Of a stretch of 47,566 bases of DNA, positions 25,087 to 33,986 are shown one piece after another. Source of the stretch: Phycisphaerales bacterium (lineage in GTDB: Bacteria; Planctomycetota; Phycisphaerae; Phycisphaerales; UBA1924); the NCBI GenBank assembly GCA_028284805.1, contig JANQQZ010000156.1, positions 1 to 47,566 of the forward strand, in the 5' to 3' direction. Under the pieces are notes generated by a model. The model worked only from the letters and a program-made list of their open reading frames with translations, had not been told where the DNA came from and did not search any database. Position 1 is the first letter of the stretch. The number at the start of each line of letters is the position of its first letter. Both the position numbers and the translations under genes were made by a program.

Positions 25087-26829
25087 TCAACAGCCCGCGT
25101 TGAAGTTCGCGATCCAGGCGTTGAAATCGGCGGGCGTGCAGGCGTCGTCGTTGTTCTGATCGCATTCCGGAGCGTTGGTGTTGAACGCCAGGATCCACGC
25201 GTTGAAGTCGGCGGGGGTGAGCACGCCGTCGTTGTTGGCGTCGGCGGGGCACAGCGGCGCATTGAGATCGACAACAACGATCGTAGTCCGCTCATCGCCG
25301 ACCGCTAGTACTTCAAAGACGGCTTTGCCCTCCGAGCTCACGTCGTGCAGCTTGGCCCAACTGATCTCTCGCTCCCCGCCCACCGACGTGGGTTCGAAGT
25401 CGAAGAGCTCATTCTGAACCGCGAGCGTGCGAGCGGTGCCCGATTCGTCGACGTAGGAAACCGCCGACTTGCCAAGGGGTGTCTGCGCACTCCGGATATC
25501 GCTGCGGGCCACAAACCGCCCATCTGGCATCCAGACCACCTTGTCAAACATGTTATTATCGGTAAAAAAGATCGTGTAGGGCCCCCCGGGCACACCGGGC
25601 GTCTGTATGGCATCTGCGGTATCAAAGAACGGGATCACCGAGTCGTCAGGCCCGATGTCATAGATAACGCGTCGCTGATCGCCGCTCGAGACGTCTTGAA
25701 CAAAGACCGTCACGCGCCAATGCGAACTATTGATCATCTTGCGTGGGGTAGCGCGGTACGCGTCGAACACGATATTGCCTGGTGCGAGCCCCGGCGCCGC
25801 CTCGCCTTCGACCAGGATCGGGACCACGGGGGAGCCGTCGCTCCGGAACGACCAGATGCCCGAGCCGACGTACTCGCCTGTGACCTCGTCCACGAACGCG
25901 GCTCTGACCCGCACGCTGTCATTCGCCGCGATGCCGAGGACCCAGGTGTTGGCCACCCGGACGCCGCTCGGTGCGCCGGGGAACGCTGTCGCCGGCTCGC
26001 GCGGGTCGAACAGCGGGCCGTAGCCCTCGCCCGGGCGCCCGAAGATCACCACCTCGGGATCTGGGCCCGACCCAAGGTCGAGGTCGGCGGTGAACGCAAC
26101 GGATCCCGAGTCGCCGGCGATAGGACGCCCCGGGAACCGGATGCGCGGGTTGCTCACGCCGGGCAGCGTCTGCCCGTTGGTGATCGCCGGACTGTCGTGT
26201 GTGGCGAAGACCTCGCCAACCCTGCCGTCGTTGGTGGTCGGCAGCACTGTGTGCGAATCACGGTCGTACACCCACACGGGAGCTCCGTCGGGGCCGAGGG
26301 ATGTTTCGTGCCATGCCGCGACGGGTGTGCCCGGCGCGTAGATGTCTTGGACCCTTCGAAGCGTCACGGCGGGGATCCCGCTCCCGTCCCATTCAAGCTC
26401 GACGTGCTTCGAGTCGTTTCCGTCCGCCGCGGGGTACGGGGTATCAAGGTTCGCACGGAAGCGCAAGGAGTTGTCGTCTCTGAGCTCGGCGGAGGGCACC
26501 AGCGTGAGGACGTCGTCGACGCCGAACTCGGTGGTGACCACGTCGGCGTTCGTGTCGACGACGTTGGTCAGGGGGATGCCGCCACCCATCACGAACAGCC
26601 CGTACTGGGTTGCACCGCCGGCCGGATGAATAAGGCCAGACCAGAATGCAACCCGCCCGTTGTTGTTGACGGTCACGAACTCCTGAGCCAGCGAGAAGGT
26701 GTACGGCCCGCTGATCCCCGGAACGTCGTCCGGCAGGGTGAACAGCGACACCCGACCCACCTGCCCGGCCGCATGAGCAGCCGAGAGAAGCCCGACGACC
26801 GCCGACACGACCGCTCTGTTACTCTGCAT
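25087..26829 (-). CDS. Secreted NxxGxxAF-type repeat protein with dockerin-like module
   Basis: 580 residues from the ATG at 26829. A GTG four codons up is also in frame. A signal peptide covers about 1-24. The body has spaced motifs such as NNNGRVAFWSGL and GDSGSVAFTADL, resembling the NxxGxxAF tandem-repeat family of exported planctomycete and proteobacterial proteins, whose function is not established. PILVEGEAAPGLAPG echoes the linker phrase of the two related genes at 28410-30116 and from 46569. The module (DANNDGVLTPADF, DQNNDDACTPADF) ends exactly at GC; in its second loop Asp replaces Gly. A promoter candidate lies 48-77 bases upstream of the ATG. Confidence 0.8.
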   Translation of the reverse strand: MQSNRAVVSAVVGLLSAAHAAGQVGRVSLFTLPDDVPGISGPYTFSLAQEFVTVNNNGRVAFWSGLIHPAGGATQYGLFVMGGGIPLTNVVDTNADVVTTEFGVDDVLTLVPSAELRDDNSLRFRANLDTPYPAADGNDSKHVELEWDGSGIPAVTLRRVQDIYAPGTPVAAWHETSLGPDGAPVWVYDRDSHTVLPTTNDGRVGEVFATHDSPAITNGQTLPGVSNPRIRFPGRPIAGDSGSVAFTADLDLGSGPDPEVVIFGRPGEGYGPLFDPREPATAFPGAPSGVRVANTWVLGIAANDSVRVRAAFVDEVTGEYVGSGIWSFRSDGSPVVPILVEGEAAPGLAPGNIVFDAYRATPRKMINSSHWRVTVFVQDVSSGDQRRVIYDIGPDDSVIPFFDTADAIQTPGVPGGPYTIFFTDNNMFDKVVWMPDGRFVARSDIRSAQTPLGKSAVSYVDESGTARTLAVQNELFDFEPTSVGGEREISWAKLHDVSSEGKAVFEVLAVGDERTTIVVVDLNAPLCPADANNDGVLTPADFNAWILAFNTNAPECDQNNDDACTPADFNAWIANFNAGC

Positions 26830-26876
26830 GGCACACCTCACACGATCATGACCACCGACCCATAAAGTCTATCATA

Positions 26877-26906
26877 TTATCTACAGATCTGGTTTTGATC
26901 ATGCAA
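26877..26906 (-). promoter_or_regulatory. Sigma-70-like promoter candidate
   Basis: On the minus strand TTGCAT (26901-26906) is followed after 18 bases by GATAAT (26877-26882), in a short AT-rich stretch just upstream of the 25087-26829 gene. The spacing and both boxes are close to consensus. Confidence 0.45.
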
Positions 26907-26946
26907 AAACATAAAGCCGCACCACACCCGCATTCGTAAACGCCCT

Positions 26947-27112
26947 TCAGCAGCCGGAATTGAAGTTCATGATCCACGAGCTGAAGTCGGCGGGGGTGCA
27001 GAGCCCGTCGCCGTTCTGGTCGCAGGCGGGGGCCTGGTTGTTGTACGCGAGGATCCAGGCGCTGAAGTCGGCGGGGGTGACCAGGCCGTCGTTGTTGGTG
27101 TCGGCGGGGCAG
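26947..27112 (-). repeat. Dockerin cassette copy C (pair with 28410-28575)
   Basis: By eye about 14 differences over about 165 bases from the copy at 28410, while the rest of the two genes is unrelated (propeller versus NxxGxxAF repeats). Confidence 0.7.
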
Positions 27113-28281
27113 AGAAGGTTGGGGATCTCGAACACCCGCATGCCGCCTCCGAGGTCATCGTGCCAGCCGTGCCCGATGTTTCCCTCGGCGGCACGCCGCC
27201 CGTCGAAATCGGCCGAACTGCGGTAGCCGTCACCATCGAGCAGCCCGATGATCTCGCCCGTGCGGACGTCGTACATGAAGTGGTAGTTCCCCCCGGAAAC
27301 CGTGCACGTCGCGTCAGGCCTTTCGCGCCGCGCCGCTACGAAGAGCACATCCCCGACCAGCCTGACCTGCATGCCGATGTGCCAGTTGGGGCACTCCGGC
27401 TCGATGGTTCGGATCAGCTCGCCGGTGTGCGCGTCGTACACCAGCACGCGCCCCTCGCGATCGTCGCGATCGCAGCAGTTCGGGTCGCCCACCACCACAA
27501 CCTCGCCGTTCGTGGTCGGGTGCATGCTGCCTATCAGCCAGTTGACATCGCCGACCGGCGGCAGCTCGATCCGGTGCCGCTGCTGCCCGGTGGTTGCGTC
27601 GAAGATGAACAGGGCAGACGGCACGTTGTCATCCCAGCGGATCCCGTTGATCACCGCCGCGACCGTGTTGCCGCCAATGGCGACACCTGTAGAGAACCTG
27701 GTTCTGTCGGGGTCCAGCATCGGCACAAGGTCACGGATGAGGTCGCCCGTGGCGGTGTCGTACAGCCGAATCCTGATGATGTCCGGCGCATCGGCCGCGA
27801 TGGAGGTTGTTGCGATCCTACCGGCGTCCATCTCGATCGAATTCGCAAGGTACCGATAGAAGCCGTCAACGGTCGCTGACCTGAGTATGTACAGCTCTTG
27901 GCCCGTCTCGACGTCGAACACGAAGATTCGCCGGGTGGGGCTGACGAGCGCGGCGTACGGGCCGTCGATGTCCACCTGGCGGCCGTTGTTGTAGTAATCC
28001 TCTGACGGGCGAAGGATGCGCAGCTCCTCGCCGGTTGCGGCATCGAAGACGTAGGCGTAGCCCGGCTCGAACCCGAGATCGCCGTCGGGGTTCTTGCCCA
28101 CGATCACGCGGTCACCGGAGACCGCAACCACGTCGCCGAAGTTCAGATCGCGCGTGGCGTCGCTCGCGATGAGCCAAGGCCCCGGCTGGATCACCGGCTG
28201 TGCGACAACTTCCAGGGCGAAACTCGCGGCAACCAGTGCGACACACAGCGGCGAGCACGAGGATCTTGTAAAGGTGAGCAT
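26947..28281 (-). CDS. Secreted PQQ-like propeller protein with dockerin-like module
   Basis: 444 residues from the ATG at 28281, preceded by GGGAGG. Upstream in-frame codons lack signal character. A signal peptide covers 1-28 (ends EVVAQ). Six repeats of the blade motif (YVFDAATGEELRIL, FVFDVETGQELYIL, RLYDTATGDLIRDL, FIFDATTGQQRHRI, LVYDAHTGELIRTI, MYDVRTGEIIGLL) predict a six- or seven-bladed propeller. It has no obvious catalytic site, so binding or display is likely. The module uses Ser in place of Asn (PADFSAWI, PADFSSWI) and ends exactly at GC, like the next gene upstream (28410-30116). Confidence 0.83.
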   Translation of the reverse strand: MLTFTRSSCSPLCVALVAASFALEVVAQPVIQPGPWLIASDATRDLNFGDVVAVSGDRVIVGKNPDGDLGFEPGYAYVFDAATGEELRILRPSEDYYNNGRQVDIDGPYAALVSPTRRIFVFDVETGQELYILRSATVDGFYRYLANSIEMDAGRIATTSIAADAPDIIRIRLYDTATGDLIRDLVPMLDPDRTRFSTGVAIGGNTVAAVINGIRWDDNVPSALFIFDATTGQQRHRIELPPVGDVNWLIGSMHPTTNGEVVVVGDPNCCDRDDREGRVLVYDAHTGELIRTIEPECPNWHIGMQVRLVGDVLFVAARRERPDATCTVSGGNYHFMYDVRTGEIIGLLDGDGYRSSADFDGRRAAEGNIGHGWHDDLGGGMRVFEIPNLLCPADTNNDGLVTPADFSAWILAYNNQAPACDQNGDGLCTPADFSSWIMNFNSGC

Positions 28282-28409
28282 CGAGTTACCTCCCGTCCCT
28301 CGCAACATACCGTAGGACAGGCGGCACAACAAGGCTCTACGTATCAATCACCCGCCCCTCCGACTGGAGCAGACCGTGCGTCGTCGCGTGTGCAGGCCGG
28401 GTCAGGAGT

Positions 28410-28575
28410 TCAGCACCCGTTGTTGAAGTTCGTGATCCACGAGCTGAAGTCGGCGGGGGTGCAGAGGCCGTCGCCGTTCTGGTCGCACTCGGGGGCCTGG
28501 TTGTTGAAGGCCGTGATCCAGGCGCTGAAGTCGGCGGGGGTGACCAGGCCGTCGTTGTTGGTGTCGGCAGGGCAC
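28410..28575 (-). repeat. Dockerin cassette copy D (pair with 26947-27112)
   Basis: Shares long exact runs with copy C, including the Ser variant PADFSAWI/PADFSSWI. Confidence 0.7.
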
Positions 28576-30116
28576 GGATGCGGGTCGAACTCAAGGATTG
28601 CGTGGGAGTCATCATCAAACCGAAGCGTAACTCCCAACGGCCCAGTCTCTGAGAGTCCTTTGAGCGCAAGGGTGGTGATGACGCCGGGAACTCGATCATC
28701 AACCACACGGACATCGGCGTGCCCCACGGAGATTGTTGTGCCACGCCGTGCGATAAGGCCAACACCCGTGTCAGCGTGTCCCGCGAAGACGGCCGGCTCA
28801 TCGACCGGCCCGATATCTGGGCCTCTCAGGAAGGTATGGAAGGCCACGACACCGGCCTCGTTCGCGACGACCTGACTCAGTCCTGACCCAAATCCGCCCA
28901 CCAGTTCGTCGGGCATGAGGTCAGGGTGTGTCGCATTCTCAGCAACAAGCAGATCGAAAGACGCACCATCCGGCGAGAGCACACCGAGCAATGAGTCGCC
29001 CGGATCCTGCGAGCGGAACCGGACGATCAACCGACCGTCGTCCATGACACGCTCGAGGAGATTGCTCACGTGACCGTACTGCAACGACCCATCGGTCCCG
29101 GGCACATCGGCGCCCTCGAGTGCGAGCAGGCCAAACACACCAGATGTATCAACCGTGTACAGCACCGAGTCGTTCGAGTCCGTAACCCCGTCCCCTTGCA
29201 GAGTCGTTCCGACGACCAGGCCACCACCCGGAACAAAGGCAAACCTGCCGGGCAGGTCGATCTGCACGCCCGCTGGCAAGAGAGGGGCCTGAATGCCCGC
29301 AGCGATCACGAGCTCGACGGCACCATCGGAAGCCCGCAGCCACAGCCCTGCATCGACGGGGTTCTTGATCGCCGGGCCGTCGATGGTGGCGCGAAAGGCC
29401 GTCTCGCCGGCGGCGTTGGTCATGCCCCACATCGAGCCCGCGAACGTCGTACCCGCGGGCAAACCCGGCGCTGGATCGCCCGCAACCGAAAGGAGCTTGA
29501 GCGACCCGTCGGCCCGCTGCCGATACAGCGATTCCGACGAACTCCCCCCCGGCAGAAGAACTCGCGCACCGAACGTCAGCAGTCCGTCTCGTGTGAACCG
29601 GGGGTTGGTGTAGACGCCCGAAGAGAACTCAGCGCCGGCAGGGAGGCCCGGCGCCGACATTCCCTCTCTCACAACGATCCCAAGCGCACCGCCAGCCGCA
29701 TCGGAGACGATCGCCCTGAACTCGTCACCGTTTCCGTTCACGACATCCGCAAAGAACGCGAATGCGGATCCGGCCCGCTCGATAGGAATGCCCACCGATC
29801 CATACGTGAAGCCCGGCAGCGGGGCCGCGTCGCCTTGCCTCGCTACCAACTCCACGCTGCCGTCGCTACGAATGGCCCAGAGGCCTTCATCATTGACGTC
29901 AGCGATGATCGCGGGCCCCGACAATGTGGCCTTGAATACCGTTTCACTGCGTTCTGCGTTGACCACGCAGCGCGAGAACTCTGCGAACTCGGTCCCCGAC
30001 TCCGTTCCAGGTGCGAGGCTCCCGCTGAGCAACGTGGGCCGAAGAGACTGCGAGTGAGCGATAGCGGCGACGGATGAGATCGCAACGCAAGACAACAGAC
30101 ACTTAGCCGGTTTCAT
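28410..30116 (-). CDS. Secreted NxxGxxAF-type repeat protein with dockerin-like module
   Basis: 568 residues from the ATG at 30116, where a signal peptide begins (MKPAKCLLSCVAISSV..., ending AHSQ). The ribosome site is weak (GGGG). The body repeats a unit of about 70 residues: a motif like NAAGETAFRATIDGPAI, then DAGLWLRASDGAVELV, then a phrase such as GDAAPLPG or GIQAPLLPAG. The same unit appears in the partial gene at the right edge, so these are paralogues. The function is unknown. The body looks lower in GC than the surrounding genes, whereas the 3' dockerin part is GC-rich and nearly the same as in the next gene. It ends exactly at GC. Confidence 0.82.
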   Translation of the reverse strand: MKPAKCLLSCVAISSVAAIAHSQSLRPTLLSGSLAPGTESGTEFAEFSRCVVNAERSETVFKATLSGPAIIADVNDEGLWAIRSDGSVELVARQGDAAPLPGFTYGSVGIPIERAGSAFAFFADVVNGNGDEFRAIVSDAAGGALGIVVREGMSAPGLPAGAEFSSGVYTNPRFTRDGLLTFGARVLLPGGSSSESLYRQRADGSLKLLSVAGDPAPGLPAGTTFAGSMWGMTNAAGETAFRATIDGPAIKNPVDAGLWLRASDGAVELVIAAGIQAPLLPAGVQIDLPGRFAFVPGGGLVVGTTLQGDGVTDSNDSVLYTVDTSGVFGLLALEGADVPGTDGSLQYGHVSNLLERVMDDGRLIVRFRSQDPGDSLLGVLSPDGASFDLLVAENATHPDLMPDELVGGFGSGLSQVVANEAGVVAFHTFLRGPDIGPVDEPAVFAGHADTGVGLIARRGTTISVGHADVRVVDDRVPGVITTLALKGLSETGPLGVTLRFDDDSHAILEFDPHPCPADTNNDGLVTPADFSAWITAFNNQAPECDQNGDGLCTPADFSSWITNFNNGC

Positions 30117-30183
30117 CCCCAAAGCGTAACCTAACGCGCTGACACAAGAAACACGCGCCTCACAATTTGTCCGCAAAGGTCCG

Positions 30184-31725
30184 CTAGGTGTGAATCACCC
30201 GTCCCTCGGAGTCCAGCGCCGCCTCGTGCACGCTCTCGTGCATCGTCGGGTGCGCGTGGACCGTGTGGATCAGGTCCTCGGTCGTCGCCTCGAGCCTCCG
30301 TGCCAGCGACATCTCGGCGATCAGCTCGGTCGCCTGATCGCCCATGATGTGCGCGCCCAGGATCTCGCCGTGCGGCAGACCCCGGATGATCTTGCAGAAG
30401 CCATCGGTGTGATGCGAGGCGATGGCCTTGCCCAGCGCCTGGAAGGGGAATTTGCCCACCTCGTAGTCCTCGCCCTTCTTCAGGCCCTTGTCCTTCAGGG
30501 CCTGCTCGGTGTACCCGACGCTCGCGACCTGGGGCTGGCAGTAGGTGCAACCGGGGATCACCGAGTAATCGAGCGGGATCGGCTCGTGATCGAGCTTGCC
30601 GGCCTTCCAGGCGATGCGCTCGACGCAGATGATCGCTTCCTCTGAAGCGACGTGCGCGAGCCAGGGCGGGCCGATCACATCGCCCACGGCATAGATGCCC
30701 GGCAGGTTGGTCTTGTAGTCGTACGGCGCGTCGGTGTCGTAGTTCCCGGGCACGTAGTCGGTCTTGATGTGGTCCTTGACAGTCTCGAGCCCGAGCGAAT
30801 CGTCGAACAGCCCGTCGTAGCGGCCCTTCACGCCGATGGCGACGAGCACACGATCGGCCTCGATGGTCTCAGCTTTGCTCTCGTCGGCCTTGCCGTCCTT
30901 GAACGGCGCGACCGTGACCTTCACGCCGCTCGCGGTCTTCTCGACCTTGGTGGTGATGGTGCTGGTCTTGATGTCGAAGCCGGCCTTTTTGTAGATCTTC
31001 TGCATCGCGGCCGAGACCTCGTGGTCCTCGACCGGGAGGATGCGGTCCTGCATCTCGATGATGGTGACCTCGGTGCCGAACTGCTTGTAGAAGTAGCCGA
31101 ACTCCATGCCGATGGCGCCCGAGCCGACCACAATCAGCTTCTTGGGCTGCTCCTTGTTGTACATGGCCTCGCGTGCGCCCCAGATCTTGTCGCCGTCGAA
31201 GGGCGTGCCCGGGAGCTCGCGGGCGACCGAGCCGGTCGCGACGATGACATGGTCGGCGGTGATCGTCTCGCGTGTCTTGCCCGGTTTGGCGGGCGCGCTG
31301 GTGATCTCTTCCTGCACCTCGCAGTCCTGGATCTCGATCTTGCAGGGCGACGAGCCCGACTTCGCGCCGACGATCTTGGCGCTGGCCTCGATGTGCTCGA
31401 TCTTGTTCTTCTTCATCAGGAAGCCGACGCCGCCCGTCAGCTTCTCGGCGACCTTGCGGCTCCGCCCGATGACCGAGTCCCAGTCGAACTCGACCTCGCC
31501 CTTGATCTTGAGGCCCCAGGTGTCCTGGTGGGCGAGCTTCTCCATGAGCTCGGCGTTGGTGAGCAAAGCCTTCGAGGGGATGCAGCCCCAGTTGAGGCAG
31601 ACGCCGCCCAGCTTGGCCCGCTCGACGACGGCCGTCTTGTAGCCCAGCTGCGCCGCGCGGATCGCGCCGACATACCCGGCGGGCCCGCCGCCAATAACCA
31701 CGACATCGAAGTGACGGTCAGCCAC
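30184..31725 (-). CDS. lpdA: Dihydrolipoyl dehydrogenase (E3)
   Basis: 513 residues, GTG start, with AAAGGA upstream. It oxidises dihydrolipoamide with NAD+ in the pyruvate and 2-oxoglutarate dehydrogenase complexes or the glycine cleavage system. Visible: FAD motif VVIGGGPAGYVGA, redox pair Cys 43 and Cys 48 in GGVCLNWGCIP, NAD motif VVGSGAIGMEFG, and the catalytic His 492/Glu 497 in HAHPTMHE. It is about 40 residues longer than usual; an insert near residue 130-160 (SKSGSSPCKIEIQD...) may explain this and carries two more Cys. No E1 or E2 gene is adjacent. It sits as a lone cytoplasmic enzyme among exported-protein genes, divergent from the next dockerin gene. Confidence 0.95.
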   Translation of the reverse strand: MADRHFDVVVIGGGPAGYVGAIRAAQLGYKTAVVERAKLGGVCLNWGCIPSKALLTNAELMEKLAHQDTWGLKIKGEVEFDWDSVIGRSRKVAEKLTGGVGFLMKKNKIEHIEASAKIVGAKSGSSPCKIEIQDCEVQEEITSAPAKPGKTRETITADHVIVATGSVARELPGTPFDGDKIWGAREAMYNKEQPKKLIVVGSGAIGMEFGYFYKQFGTEVTIIEMQDRILPVEDHEVSAAMQKIYKKAGFDIKTSTITTKVEKTASGVKVTVAPFKDGKADESKAETIEADRVLVAIGVKGRYDGLFDDSLGLETVKDHIKTDYVPGNYDTDAPYDYKTNLPGIYAVGDVIGPPWLAHVASEEAIICVERIAWKAGKLDHEPIPLDYSVIPGCTYCQPQVASVGYTEQALKDKGLKKGEDYEVGKFPFQALGKAIASHHTDGFCKIIRGLPHGEILGAHIMGDQATELIAEMSLARRLEATTEDLIHTVHAHPTMHESVHEAALDSEGRVIHT

Positions 31726-31882
31726 GGCTGCAATCCTTTCTCTACAAGCCGCGGGCGGGCCCGAGCCCGGTCATCCGCGGATGAGGTCTGTTTCCGGCCC
31801 ATCCTAGCGCGGGGCCGACAAGACAGGGCTGGTGTTCGGTCGGGGGATCCGGTACGGTGACGGAAGCCGAACGGAGACCCCG

Positions 31883-33973
31883 ATGCGACGCCTGTTCTGT
31901 GGACTGCTGTTGATGCTCGCCGCGATGCCGGCCGCCGGTGACATTCTGAACGTGCCGGGTGATTTCCCGACGATCCAGGCGGCCATGGATGCCGCGCAAG
32001 ACGGCGATGAGATCGTGCTGGCGCCGGGCGTGTACAGCGACCCTGCGATCTCCATCGCTCCGTTCGGCCTGAGTGTGATCACGATCCGATCCGCTGACCC
32101 AGCGGATCCGGCAACTGTTGCCGCCACAATCTTGTTCGACCCGGAAGACGATCCGCTCATCGACGCATCGATCGAGCAGCCGGGTTCGCTCACGCTCGAC
32201 GGACTAACCCTGCGCAGGCTCGCCGCCAGAGCTGACCAGCCGAGCATCCTCGTTGTTGACGGCGACGTGACGATCCGTCGGTGCATCCTCGACGGTGGCA
32301 CCGGCCCAGCCTCAGGCAGCGGGCCGGCATTCCAGGCGTTCGAGGGGAACTCCGACGGCACCGGGCAGATGACCGTCCGCTTCGAAGACACCGAGTTTGT
32401 CGGCCAGGTCGGACTGGTCGTCATCCGCGCACCCAAGATCATTTTCGACGGCGTTACCACCATCAACGGCACCGGCAGCGAAGGGTTCGAGCTCAACAAC
32501 TCTGACCCGCTCGGCGGCTTCGAGATCCGAAACGCGTGGATCACCGCGCCGATGTCCATCGGCAAAACCATGGGCCCGCCAGTGGTCTTCGTAGACACCG
32601 TCTTCGCCGATGCGAACGGGGAAGTGCTCAACATCCGGGGCTCGGCCGACATGACCCGCATGCTGTTCCTCCGCGTCGGGCGGAACGACAATTCCTCGAC
32701 GCCGCCGATCACCATTCGAAACGACCTCACCGCCAACGATCTGAGCATCGTCGATTCCGGCAACGACAACACCGCATTCCTGATGAACATTACAGGCAAC
32801 ACCGTCGTCGACGGCATGGACCTGGACGGCAACAAGGCGCTGTTCGTCGTGTTTCACGCGGCGCCCAACGGCGGGCCGGTCGATCGTGTCGCCGCCGACA
32901 TCCAGAACCTGATTGCAACAGACAACACGGCAGCGAATGGCATCGTTGAATGGTACGGCAACGGTGTTGTCCGCAATAGCACGTTCCGCCGGAACCGCGG
33001 GCAGGTGATCGGCCTCTTTAGCCGAAACGCGACCGATCGTTTCCTCCGCGACGTCGAGATCCTCATCGAAAACTGTGTCTTTGAGCACAACAACATTGCT
33101 GAGTTAGGCGACGGCAGTTCGCCGATCGGCTCGATCGGTCAACGGTTGCTCAGCGGACAGATCCGTGTCTTCAACTCCGAGATCCGGGGCAACCGATCGT
33201 CTTCGGCCGGGGCGATCGGCCTTGTCGAGGTCCTCGACAACGGCAAAACCAGCGTCGTGCTCGATCAGTGTCTGATCGTGGGCAACACCGGCAGCATCGC
33301 GCCCGTGCATCTCGGTCGAACCACCTACCGCAACTCCGTGATCATCGACAACGCCACTCCCGATGGATCCACGCGGCTCGGCTTGGGTGACGCCGAGTTG
33401 ATCAACACGATCGTGAGTGATCGCTTCCCCGATGCGCCGGCGGTCGATACGAATCCGTTTGCGTTCGAGCCCATGCCCGCCGTGCTAAGCGTGACAGCTT
33501 CGCTTGTCGGCCCGACCAATTTCGGTCAAGGCTCATCCTCACTCAACCCCCTCTTCGTCCGCAACCCCTCCGACGGCGGCGACGGCTGGGGCGACGACCC
33601 AGACACCCCCGACATCGACGAATCCCTCAACGACGACTTCGGCGATCTCCGCCTCAGCCCCGGGTCCCCCGCGATCGATGCTGGCACCAACGACTTCTAC
33701 ACGCCGGGCGATGTCGACCTCGACGGGAACCCTCGCCTCGCCGATGACCCGGGTATCCCGGGCGTCAACGTCGACATCGGCGCGTACGAGTTCCAGGGAA
33801 CGACATGCCTGCCCGACGTCAATCAGGACGGCATGGCGACCCCCGCCGACTTCACCGCGTGGATCACAGCGTTCAACGATACCTCCCCCCTCGCCGACCA
33901 GAACCGCGACGGCGCCGTCTCGCCAGCCGACTTCAGCCAGTGGATCCTCAACTACAACACAGGCTGCCCTTAA
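31883..33973 (+). CDS. Secreted right-handed beta-helix protein with variant dockerin-like module
   Basis: 696 residues from the ATG at 31883, with GGAG seven bases upstream. A signal peptide (MRRLFCGLLLMLAAM..., ending AAG) is followed by NVPGDFPTIQAAMDAAQDGD and a phrase like VLAPGVY, the usual opening of pectin-lyase-like right-handed beta-helix proteins. The helix runs to about 630 (SPAIDAGTND, GNPRLADDP, VDIGAYEF). Such proteins bind or cut polysaccharides; no catalytic residues can be named. The module (DVNQDGMATPADF, DQNRDGAVSPADF, ending GCP) keeps the first and last Cys but lacks both inner ones, as in the protease at 17267-18925. It is convergent with the next gene, 13 bases away. 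Confidence 0.85.
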   Translation: MRRLFCGLLLMLAAMPAAGDILNVPGDFPTIQAAMDAAQDGDEIVLAPGVYSDPAISIAPFGLSVITIRSADPADPATVAATILFDPEDDPLIDASIEQPGSLTLDGLTLRRLAARADQPSILVVDGDVTIRRCILDGGTGPASGSGPAFQAFEGNSDGTGQMTVRFEDTEFVGQVGLVVIRAPKIIFDGVTTINGTGSEGFELNNSDPLGGFEIRNAWITAPMSIGKTMGPPVVFVDTVFADANGEVLNIRGSADMTRMLFLRVGRNDNSSTPPITIRNDLTANDLSIVDSGNDNTAFLMNITGNTVVDGMDLDGNKALFVVFHAAPNGGPVDRVAADIQNLIATDNTAANGIVEWYGNGVVRNSTFRRNRGQVIGLFSRNATDRFLRDVEILIENCVFEHNNIAELGDGSSPIGSIGQRLLSGQIRVFNSEIRGNRSSSAGAIGLVEVLDNGKTSVVLDQCLIVGNTGSIAPVHLGRTTYRNSVIIDNATPDGSTRLGLGDAELINTIVSDRFPDAPAVDTNPFAFEPMPAVLSVTASLVGPTNFGQGSSSLNPLFVRNPSDGGDGWGDDPDTPDIDESLNDDFGDLRLSPGSPAIDAGTNDFYTPGDVDLDGNPRLADDPGIPGVNVDIGAYEFQGTTCLPDVNQDGMATPADFTAWITAFNDTSPLADQNRDGAVSPADFSQWILNYNTGCP

Positions 33974-33986
33974 GCGACAACCGGGA

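Noticed and set aside
9168-30116. CRISPR-like reading of the regularly recurring similar DNA
   Set aside because: The repeats are coding 3' ends of separate genes, 1-2.6 kb apart and diverged; there is no repeat-spacer pattern.
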